From Halogranum amylolyticum (GTDB lineage Archaea > Halobacteriota > Halobacteria > Halobacteriales > Haloferacaceae), in NCBI RefSeq assembly GCF_900110465.1, contig NZ_FODV01000002.1, forward strand, positions 124,001 to 188,000: a DNA stretch of 64,000 nucleotides. The letters are read 5' to 3'. The notes beneath the pieces were generated by a model. That model was not told the origin of the DNA. It was given only the letters and a program-made list of their open reading frames with translations, and did no database searches. A program made the position numbers and the translations under genes. Numbering within the stretch: the first letter of the stretch is position 1; each line of letters starts with the position of its first letter. Shown piece after piece: positions 17,858 through 24,417 of this stretch.

Positions 17858-18844
17858 ATGAACGTGCCCTGTGTGCGCGTTCCGCGCGAGGAGGGGGAGG
17901 CGACTCGGCGGCTGCTCGCCGACGCCGACCTCCTCGATCACGGCTACGACATCGTGGTCGACGCGGACGTGCTCTACATCCCGGTCGTCGACGCCGAGCG
18001 GGTTCCCGACGGCTACGACGTCGTCGACCACGACGCACCTGCGCGCGAGGAGCGTCGACTCCCCGCGGACGTCCTCGGTTTCGAGCCCAGTTACGAACGG
18101 CTCGGCGACATCGTCATCGTCGACGAGGACGACCCCGAGCGCGCTCGGGCTATCGCCGAGGCACTCGTCACGTCGGACATCCGCGCCGAGACGGTAGTCA
18201 ACCGCGCATCGAAGATCAAAGGCGAACTCCGCGTCCGCGACTGGGACGTGCTCGTCGGCGACGACACCGAGACGGTCCACCGCGAGTACGGCTTCGAGTT
18301 CCTCCTCGACATCTCGACGGTCTACTTCTCGCCGCGTCTCGCCACCGAACGCCACCGCGTCGTCGAACAGGTCCAGGCCGAAGAGCGCGTCTTCGACATG
18401 TTCGCCGGCGTCGGCCCATTCGCTATCCCGTGTGCCGCCCGCGGCGCGGAGGTCGTCGGTGTCGATCTGAACGAGGCGGCGGTCGACTATCTGCGGGCGA
18501 ACGCCGAGCGCAACGGCGTCGCGGACCGCGTGACGGCGATCCACGGCGACGTCCGCGACGTCGCCGCCGACTACATCGACTGGGCCGACCGCGTCGTGAT
18601 GAACCTCCCCCATAGCGCCGACGAGTTCCTCGACACCGCCGTCGCCGTCGCCAGCGACGACTGCGTGCTCCACCTCTACGACATCCAACACGAGGACGAC
18701 CCGTTCGGCCCCGGACTGGCCGCCGTCCGCGCCGCGGCCGAACCCGAGTACGACGTGGAGGTGCTCGAAGAGCGGGTCGTCCGTTCCTACGCGCCACACG
18801 AGTACAACGTCTGTCTCGACGCCCGGTTGACGCGTCGCGAGTGA
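17858..18844 (+). CDS. trm5: tRNA (guanine37-N1)-methyltransferase Trm5 family
   Basis: The 328-residue protein methylates G37 next to the anticodon or is a close Trm5 paralogue. The S-adenosylmethionine site is FDMFAGVGPFAIPCA, followed by GVDLNEAAV, and the catalytic NLPHSADEFL motif (NPPY equivalent) is intact. The N-terminal domain contains the conserved NRASKIKGELRVRDW. The ATG at 17858 is used rather than a GTG 12 bases earlier. Haloarchaea often have more than one Trm5 type, and the exact subtype was not resolved. Confidence 0.9.
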   Translation: MNVPCVRVPREEGEATRRLLADADLLDHGYDIVVDADVLYIPVVDAERVPDGYDVVDHDAPAREERRLPADVLGFEPSYERLGDIVIVDEDDPERARAIAEALVTSDIRAETVVNRASKIKGELRVRDWDVLVGDDTETVHREYGFEFLLDISTVYFSPRLATERHRVVEQVQAEERVFDMFAGVGPFAIPCAARGAEVVGVDLNEAAVDYLRANAERNGVADRVTAIHGDVRDVAADYIDWADRVVMNLPHSADEFLDTAVAVASDDCVLHLYDIQHEDDPFGPGLAAVRAAAEPEYDVEVLEERVVRSYAPHEYNVCLDARLTRRE

Positions 18845-18940
18845 CATGGCGCACCGACGCACGGTGGCGTGATTCCGGAACCCTTATTGAGGTATTGCCG
18901 GTAGGTAGGAGTGCGTTGGAACGGCCGACGCGATGTACGC

Positions 18941-19013
18941 GCCGGTGTAGCTCAGCTGGCAGAGCGATTCCTTCGTAAGGAATAGGCCGAGGGTTCAAAT
19001 CCCTCCACCGGCT
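18941..19013 (+). tRNA. tRNA-Thr (anticodon CGT)
   Basis: The 73 bases fold as a cloverleaf. The acceptor stem is GCCGGTG with CACCGGC and discriminator T. The D arm is AGCTCAGCTGGCAGAGC and the anticodon stem is ATTCC/GGAAT around loop TTCGTAA. The T arm is GAGGGTTCAAATCCCTC. Anticodon CGT reads the Thr codon ACG. No intron is present and CCA is not encoded. Confidence 0.97.
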
Positions 19014-19362
19014 CTTCTGACGCGACAATGACGAGGAGCGGCGCGGCGGTCCACGCCGCCAGCGCCGCGAGGGAGTCACCCCGAGAGATCGGAGAGCGAC
19101 GGCGAGTCGGCTCCCCTCACCCCCTTTCGGTCGGACTGACACCGTGAGCGCAGCGAGTCGTTACCCGACTCCGAAGGTGGTGTTCCGAAGTCTCCCACTA
19201 GAGGAGCGCTCCGGAACGCGATCCACCCGTCGACTCGGGATAGGCAGTGAGCGTGCCTACACCCGGGCGTGGCATCCCGGCATCCACCCACGCTATCTGT
19301 GATAGCGCAGGCGTCTTGAAGGAGGACATCGGACTCAATATTCCGACTGGGTGTTATCACAC
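19014..19362. other. Intergenic region with several hairpins
   Basis: No coding frame looks real. Two perfect inverted repeats stand out: taggca/tgccta at 19241-19246 and 19254-19259, and cgctatc/gatagcg at 19291-19297 and 19301-19307. Between them lies a GC-rich segment with alternative pairings. The region could hold a small structured RNA downstream of tRNA-Thr. It does not match tRNA, SRP RNA or RNase P RNA as I know them. Confidence 0.4.
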
Positions 19363-20046
19363 CTATTTATTAGGGCCGTCGGGGCACATCTGCTCTTCGT
19401 CACTCACGACGAGCGTGTTCTCTATCAGACTCGCGTAGGATCGTCGAAACTGCTTCGAGAGGCTCTGTTGTGTCGTCTCGAGGTCGTCTGCGAGGTCCGT
19501 CATGTTGACCTCTCGGGGCACGTCGTAGTAGCCGCATTTATACGCTTCGACGAGCGTCTCTCGCTGGGTGGGCGTGAGGCCGTACTGTCCGCCACCCTTC
19601 GGTTGTGAGGGGCGATACAGGCGGTCGAGGACGAAGGGGATCTCTTCTCTCTGGCAGTAGCTGTGGAACTCCGACACCGACTCGTCGTCGTCGAACCGGA
19701 TCCGGAGCGTCCACGTGTCGTCCTGACCGCTCGCTTCGAGGATCGCACCCCCCTGTTCGATGTACGCGTACGCCACTCCCTCCGCGTGTTTCGTCCACAC
19801 CCCTCGGTACGACGTGCCTCGTTCGAACTCGTCCAACTGGACGACTTCGTCGAGCGTCGGATCGTCTCGAAGTAGCGCATCGAACCGCTCTTTGTCGCCG
19901 TGGTGCACCCAGAAGAACGGGACGAGTCTGTCGTGTGAGTGCGCCACGACGCGCTGGAGCTCGACGACCATCTCGGGAACCTCTGTCAGCGTCTGGCCGA
20001 GCAGGAACGAGTCCGAGGGGACCGTGAACTCACCGATGACGCTCAT
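19363..20046 (-). CDS. Bat-type helix-turn-helix transcriptional regulator (HTH_10)
   Basis: The 227-residue protein has an N-terminal sensory region (MSVIGEFTVPSDSFLLGQ) and a C-terminal HTH_10 domain: YGLTPTQRETLVEAYKCGYYDVPREVNM, then DLADDLETTQQSLSKQFRRSY. The ATG at 20046 matches the usual N-terminus of this family (a TTG 51 bases upstream is open but unrelated). The gene stands alone. Its ligand and targets are unknown. Confidence 0.85.
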   Translation of the reverse strand: MSVIGEFTVPSDSFLLGQTLTEVPEMVVELQRVVAHSHDRLVPFFWVHHGDKERFDALLRDDPTLDEVVQLDEFERGTSYRGVWTKHAEGVAYAYIEQGGAILEASGQDDTWTLRIRFDDDESVSEFHSYCQREEIPFVLDRLYRPSQPKGGGQYGLTPTQRETLVEAYKCGYYDVPREVNMTDLADDLETTQQSLSKQFRRSYASLIENTLVVSDEEQMCPDGPNK

Positions 20047-20193
20047 GGGTCCCGTTTGGTCATCGTACGCAAAGTGTCTTGTTTCAGTAACGGACAACGT
20101 TCCGGGCGTTCACATCTTCGGACCCGGTCGGACCAACCGTCGTGACTTCGAGTCGACGAGAGCGACAGTGAGATCGAATCCGACTGACCCGCG

Positions 20194-20556
20194 TCAGCCG
20201 AGGAGTCGGACGAGCCCCCACGCGAGGCCGAGTGCGACGCCCGCACCGAGGAGGTTGGCTCCGGCGTTCACCACCGCCCGCGCCGGCTCGCCCGTCTCCC
20301 AGAGCCGGACCGTCTCGACCGAGAACGACGAGAACGTGGTGAACGAGCCACAGACGCCCGTTCCGAAGAACAAGAGAAGCGTCTCGTCGACGCCGAGGAA
20401 CGTGACGACCCCGAGGAGGAAACTACCGAGGACGTTCACGGCGAACGTCCCCGCGGGGTACGCCTCAACGTCGACCAGTCGGCTCACGTAGTGTCTGAGC
20501 AGCGCGCCGAGCGCGCCGCCCGTGCCGACGACGTGCGCGGGGTCGAGTTGGATCAC
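20194..20556 (-). CDS. crcB: Fluoride channel subunit CrcB/Fluc (second gene of pair)
   Basis: The 120-residue protein has four transmembrane helices and the Fluc signatures: GALGALLRHYVSR, FAVNVLGSFLLG (the Asn-containing pore motif) and GVCGSFTTFSSFSVE (the TFS(S/T)F phenylalanine box). It starts with a GTG at 20556 that overlaps the stop of the upstream crcB (TAGTG), so the two are coupled and may form a heterodimer. It exports fluoride. No fluoride riboswitch was recognised upstream. Confidence 0.92.
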   Translation of the reverse strand: MIQLDPAHVVGTGGALGALLRHYVSRLVDVEAYPAGTFAVNVLGSFLLGVVTFLGVDETLLLFFGTGVCGSFTTFSSFSVETVRLWETGEPARAVVNAGANLLGAGVALGLAWGLVRLLG

Positions 20557-20948
20557 TACGACCACCTCCGGTCGAGCGCCCGAGCGAGCGACCGCCCCAG
20601 CAGCACGCCTGCGAACCCGAGCGCGTAGTTCGCGACGACGTTCGCGACCAGCCACGGCGGCGACGACTGGGCCGACTGCAGCGCGAACGTGCTGTAGGTG
20701 GTGAACGACGAGAGGAAGCCGGTGGCGACGACGGCGCGCGTCTCGTCGGCGAGGACGCCCGAGTAGAGCGTCGCGTAGAAGATACAGCCGAGCGCAAAGC
20801 TCCCGAGTGCGTTCACCGCCACCGTCGCGTACAGTCCGGGGAGGAGGAGATCGACGAAGTACCGGAGGTTCGACCCGGCGAACCCGCCAATCGCGATCAG
20901 GGCGAGCGACTCTACTCGAACGAACGGATGTGTTCTCGTCTCAGACAT
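20556..20948 (-). CDS. crcB: Fluoride channel subunit CrcB/Fluc (first gene of pair)
   Basis: The 130-residue protein has four helices with GGFAGSNLRYFVD, VAVNALGSFALG and GFLSSFTTYSTFALQ, the Fluc pore and selectivity motifs. The ATG at 20948 gives MSETRTHPF before the first helix; the longer frame upstream has no family similarity. It directly precedes the second crcB with a one-base overlap. Paired Fluc genes are typical of heterodimeric channels. Confidence 0.92.
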   Translation of the reverse strand: MSETRTHPFVRVESLALIAIGGFAGSNLRYFVDLLLPGLYATVAVNALGSFALGCIFYATLYSGVLADETRAVVATGFLSSFTTYSTFALQSAQSSPPWLVANVVANYALGFAGVLLGRSLARALDRRWS

Positions 20949-21122
20949 GGTCTGCGTCCAGCAGGAGTCGTCGGCCGCCGAGTCGGCAGTCGAGTGGATA
21001 GACTCCGTTGTCCGGTCGGTCGAGAGGACAACAGCGGCCGGTAAAATCCCTCTGGAGTGCGCCGTCGACGCGGATTCGTTCGCCCGTGGTGTTCTTATAC
21101 CCACGTTACCACTACACACGCG

Positions 21123-21254
21123 ATGAAATCCTGTTCGGAGTGCGGAACCGAGGTTCGACGCACGGAACCTGCCGAGTCGGAGTTCGGACTACCCGCGTTC
21201 GACGGCCGGAAGTATCCCGACGACTGTCCGAAGTGCGGCTCTCGGTTCGCCTGA
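21123..21254 (+). CDS. 43-residue zinc-ribbon microprotein
   Basis: MKSCSECGTEVRR... carries CxxC at residues 4-7 and a second CPKC near residues 36-39, enough for one zinc ribbon. The central GLPAFDGRKYPDDCPKCG segment is typical of haloarchaeal small zinc proteins. TATA-like gttcttatacc lies about 25 bases upstream, suiting a leaderless message. Function unknown. Confidence 0.8.
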   Translation: MKSCSECGTEVRRTEPAESEFGLPAFDGRKYPDDCPKCGSRFA

Positions 21255-21329
21255 CGGAACCCGTTGCCGCGAGACGGAGGGATTCAGAAGCGTTTTACAC
21301 GTCAGTCGCCTCCGCCCAGCGCACGAAGT

Positions 21330-21551
21330 ATGAAACAGTGTTCACGGTCGGGGTGTGCGTGGCAGACGTTTGCCCCGTCGCCACGACTCGCCAGAGAGCA
21401 GTATCTTTCTCATCTCGTCGAGGCCCACACGCGCGAGGTCGACGCCGACGTCCCGGAGGGGATGGTGCAGGTCCACGTCGGCGACGAGTGGGTGACTGTC
21501 TCGCCCGACGAGGCGACCGATCTCCATCGGTATCGGAGCAGTCACCGATAA
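21330..21551 (+). CDS. 73-residue C2H2-like zinc-finger small protein
   Basis: The N-terminus reads MKQCSRSGCAWQTFAPSP and is followed by YLSHLVEAHTREV. Cys-x4-Cys and His-x4-His form a C2H2-type knuckle. The C-terminal half (MVQVHVGDEWVTVSPDEA) looks like a small beta hairpin. It lies 75 bases after another zinc microprotein on the same strand. I do not recognise a function. Confidence 0.75.
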   Translation: MKQCSRSGCAWQTFAPSPRLAREQYLSHLVEAHTREVDADVPEGMVQVHVGDEWVTVSPDEATDLHRYRSSHR

Positions 21552-21886
21552 TACCACAGTCGATCCCAGCGTCAGTATCGTCGGCGTCGCTGTTGCTGTC
21601 GCCGTCGTCGTTGGCCGTCGCTCGTCGGTCGTTCGGGGGTCGGCGGTCGCGCGACGCAATCAGTTGGCACCCCGATGCGTCGCGGGACCGCGCTTCCGGC
21701 AGGGTGGAATGGGGATGACAGACAGCCCGTCGGAAGCGTCTCCAACAACACCTCCTTAGTTGAATACCGTTTGTCCCGTGTCAGATATTGCGTGCCACGG
21801 GTCGTTTTATTTGGCTGCTCGTCTTCGTTCTGCTAGTCTCGAACGAGCATCGGCCGTCGCCGGTCCCGGTCGGCTCCGCTCGTCGA
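21552..21886. other. Intergenic region, nothing recognised
   Basis: This lies between the C2H2-like gene (plus) and the end of the frameshifted gene (minus). T-rich patches near 21801-21835 could act as transcription ends. No gene, repeat or RNA is supported. Confidence 0.4.
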
Positions 21887-22266
21887 CTACACTCGCTGGA
21901 TCGCCTGTTCGATGCGGTCGACGCGTCCGGCCAGTCGTTCGACGTCCTGTCGGTTCCGAACGAGCGTCTGTGCGGGGTGCATCACCTTGTGTCGGAGGTC
22001 GACGAGACCGCGGAGCTGCTGTTGGAACTGGTTGCTGGAGTCGAACGACGACTGGGCGACGAGGCGATCGGAGTTCCGGTACGCCTGCTTCATCTCGTTG
22101 AGATACATCCGGTCGACGACGTGGATCTCGAGGCCGTCGTCGCGGGCGGACTCCCAGTAGTCGACCGTGTCGTCGCTCACCACGTTGAGAAAGTCGTCGG
22201 CTCGTGGACCTGACGAATGTGCCGGGCGAGCCGACTGTCCAGTTCGGCGACGAGCGTGTAGAGCAT
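21887..22266 (-). pseudogene. Conserved hypothetical protein interrupted by a single-base frameshift
   Basis: Two consecutive frames read as one protein. The first runs from the ATG at 22266 (MLYTLVAELDSRLARHIRQVHEP) and then hits a stop at 22177. The next frame continues with DDFLNVVSDDTVDYWESARDD to the stop at 21887. The join falls near 22193-22201, where CCGACGAC would need one more base (CCGGACGAC) to keep HEPDDFLNVV in frame. The intact product would be about 126 residues with a helical, coiled-coil-like end (RQDVERLAGRVDRIEQA). Either a recent mutation or a base-call error explains it. It is divergent from dph5. Function unknown. Confidence 0.6.
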
Positions 22267-22316
22267 GTTCTTGACCTCCCGGCGGTTCAGATCGGCGAGC
22301 GTCTCTCGAACGCGCT

Positions 22317-22325
22317 TCTTATACA
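22317..22325. promoter_or_regulatory. TATA-like element between dph5 and the divergent frameshifted gene
   Basis: TTCTTATAC on the plus strand ends 23 bases before the dph5 ATG, and the complement GTATAAGAA lies about 51 bases before the ATG at 22266. The spacing suits a leaderless dph5 transcript and a short-leader transcript for the opposite gene. Confidence 0.5.
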
Positions 22326-22347
22326 GTCGCCCCGACGACTCCCGGGT

Positions 22348-23121
22348 ATGCTCACGTTCATCGGACTCGGGCTCTACGACGAACGCTCGATCACCGTCGA
22401 AGGCCGCGACGCACTCCGGGCGGCGGACCGCGCCTTCGCGGAGTTCTACACCAGCAAACTCATCGGGACGACCGTCGAGGAGCTCTCCGAGCACCACGGC
22501 GTCGACATCGAGGTCCGCGACCGCGCCGGCACCGAACAGGACCCGACGCCCATCCTCGACGCCGCCGAGGAGGAGGACGTCGTCTTTCTCACCGCCGGCG
22601 ACACGATGATCTCGACGACGCACGTCGACCTGCGACTCCGAGCGGTCGAACGCGGCATCGAGACGCGCGTCGTCCACGGCGTCACCGCCCAGTCGGCAGC
22701 CTCCGGACTGACGGGACTGCAGAACTACCGCTTCGGGAAGGCGGTCACGCTCCCGTTCCCCTACGCCCACGGCGGTGACGACGTTCCGCAGAGCGTCATC
22801 GACAGCGTCGAGGCGAACCTCGAACGCGGCCTCCACACGCTGGTCTATCTCGACATCAAGGCTCATCGCGAGGAGTACATGACCGCCTCGACCGCGGCCG
22901 AGATGCTCGCCGACGGCTGGGAGGACCAACTCGCGGTCGTCGTCGCTCGCGCCGGGAGCCCCGACCCCTTCGTCGCCGCCGACCGACTCTCCGCGCTCGC
23001 CGACCGCGAGTTCGGCGACCCGCTCCACATGCTCGTGATTCCGGGCGACCTCCACCACGTCGAGGCGGAGGCGCTGGAGACGCTCGGCGGCTGTCCCGCC
23101 GAGCTGCTCGACCCACTATAG
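22348..23121 (+). CDS. dph5: Diphthine synthase
   Basis: Dph5 methylates the modified histidine of elongation factor aEF-2 during diphthamide synthesis. The 257-residue protein begins MLTFIGLGLYDERSITVEG, the canonical tetrapyrrole-methylase-type N-terminus. It also contains FLTAGDTMISTTHVDLRLRA, VVHGVTAQSAASGLTGLQNYRFGKAVTLPFP (SAM pocket) and the C-terminal VIPGDLHHVEAEAL. The start is set by homology and the promoter. artA follows in the opposite orientation after 165 noncoding bases. Confidence 0.95.
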   Translation: MLTFIGLGLYDERSITVEGRDALRAADRAFAEFYTSKLIGTTVEELSEHHGVDIEVRDRAGTEQDPTPILDAAEEEDVVFLTAGDTMISTTHVDLRLRAVERGIETRVVHGVTAQSAASGLTGLQNYRFGKAVTLPFPYAHGGDDVPQSVIDSVEANLERGLHTLVYLDIKAHREEYMTASTAAEMLADGWEDQLAVVVARAGSPDPFVAADRLSALADREFGDPLHMLVIPGDLHHVEAEALETLGGCPAELLDPL

Positions 23122-23286
23122 AACGGTTCTCGAGACGCAAAAGTGCAGAAGTACGCAGCACTGTCGAACGGGACGAGAACGGAACTGACTGCGACTGCTT
23201 CTATCGGTCGGTAGCTCGTCGACTCGTGCGCTGTCGACAGCGACGGCGACGCAGATGCCGACGCCGACACCGATGTGTTGACCAGC

Positions 23287-24249
23287 CTATCGCTCGAACC
23301 GTTCGACGCGCTCGCCGCCGTCGGCCCGCGGCACGCGGAGGTCGAGCGCGTCCTGGAGGTCGTACTCCTTCTTCGTCGCCATGTAGAGGACGTCCTCGAT
23401 CACCGTCAGCAGTTCGGGGAGTTCGCGGACGACGACGTAGGTCAACCCGACGAGGACGAACACGGCCAGCACCTGACTGATGATGCGGTCGGAGATGAAC
23501 CACGACACCATGTAGGGGTCCGAGGAGCCGAACATGAACAGCACCTCGTCGACGAAGAACTGCAGCGACTGGTTGCCGAAGGTGATGCCGATGAACGTCG
23601 TCCGGGCGAGGTTCAGCGCGTAGATGACTGGCACGGCGATGGCCAGCGCGCGGAGTTTGCGCTCCAGCGGTGCCTTCACTGCGCCGATGAGCCCCGCGAA
23701 GATGGCGATGCTGCCGAGGCCGGTACACGCCAGCACGATCTCGAAGTGGAGGCGGTGGCCCTCGGGCGTCTGAAACAGGAACGCGCTGGGGTAGCCGCTC
23801 TCGGTGCCCATCACCACCTCGGGGTGGTAGCCGAACAGCCCCATCAGGAACCCCGTCTGGTCGGCGACGGCCTGGATGAGGAACTGCCGCGGCGCAGGGA
23901 TGGTGAGCCCGCCGATCACGATCGCCGGGATGGTCTCGAACGGCAGGTAGATCAACCCCATCACGGCGACGGCTCGCGAGAGCACCAAGAGCGTCTCGCG
24001 GCCGCGGTAGAGCAGCCATCCGGCGTAGACGCTGGCCGGGACGGCCACGATGGTCAGAAAGCCCTCGATGTAGCTCTTGTGCTCGAAGATGAAGTGGGGG
24101 ATCAGCTGTAACCAAAAGAGGGCGAACAGCACCCACGCGCCGGCGGTCGTGACGCGTGCGACCCGCTCGTCGTACCGATCGAGCAGGACGCCCGCACCGA
24201 ACAGCAGGATGACCGCCCACGCGAGGGCGTCGGAGAGAGGACCGGGCAT
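23287..24249 (-). CDS. artA: Archaeosortase A
   Basis: ArtA is a multi-pass membrane transpeptidase-like enzyme that processes PGF-CTERM tails and allows lipid anchoring of surface proteins. The 320-residue protein has eight or so transmembrane segments. The catalytic cysteine is about C175 in LACTGLGS, and two conserved arginines lie at about R216 (NLARTTF) and R255 (SDRIIS), the same spacing as in Haloferax volcanii ArtA. The ATG at 24249 starts at MPGPLSDALAW. It lies directly downstream of the S-layer gene, which carries the recognised tail. Confidence 0.93.
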   Translation of the reverse strand: MPGPLSDALAWAVILLFGAGVLLDRYDERVARVTTAGAWVLFALFWLQLIPHFIFEHKSYIEGFLTIVAVPASVYAGWLLYRGRETLLVLSRAVAVMGLIYLPFETIPAIVIGGLTIPAPRQFLIQAVADQTGFLMGLFGYHPEVVMGTESGYPSAFLFQTPEGHRLHFEIVLACTGLGSIAIFAGLIGAVKAPLERKLRALAIAVPVIYALNLARTTFIGITFGNQSLQFFVDEVLFMFGSSDPYMVSWFISDRIISQVLAVFVLVGLTYVVVRELPELLTVIEDVLYMATKKEYDLQDALDLRVPRADGGERVERFER

Positions 24250-24269
24250 AAGAGATGTAACGATTTGAT

Positions 24270-24278
24270 AGAATAAAT
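24270..24278 (-). promoter_or_regulatory. TATA-like element of artA
   Basis: On the minus strand GGATTTATTC lies about 22-30 bases before the artA ATG. That spacing fits a leaderless transcript independent of the S-layer message, whose terminator lies between the two genes. Confidence 0.5.
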
Positions 24279-24370
24279 CCCTTGTCGTTGGTAGTACGAC
24301 GCATGCGCAACCGTAGATCGTCGTGAGCTTCAGAAGAACCGATAGCCGTCGCTGGCCGGCGTAGCGTCGC

Positions 24371-24407
24371 AAAGAAAAATTACTGCAAAAGACCGGCGTG
24401 AGCCGGT
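24371..24407 (-). terminator. Hairpin plus T-tract terminator of the S-layer gene
   Basis: Ten bases after the stop codon, the minus-strand message forms a perfect 6-bp stem with a 4-base loop (ACCGGC-TCAC-GCCGGT, 24392-24407). It is followed by CTTTTGCAGTAATTTTTC. This is a bacterial-looking intrinsic terminator shape, and archaeal polymerase also stops at the T-tracts. It would uncouple artA from the very abundant S-layer transcript. Confidence 0.65.
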
Positions 24408-24417
24408 GGTTCAGTCG

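Noticed and set aside
19076..19360. 94-codon minus-strand frame beside tRNA-Thr
   Set aside because: No start context, irregular composition; the hairpins fit a non-coding region better.
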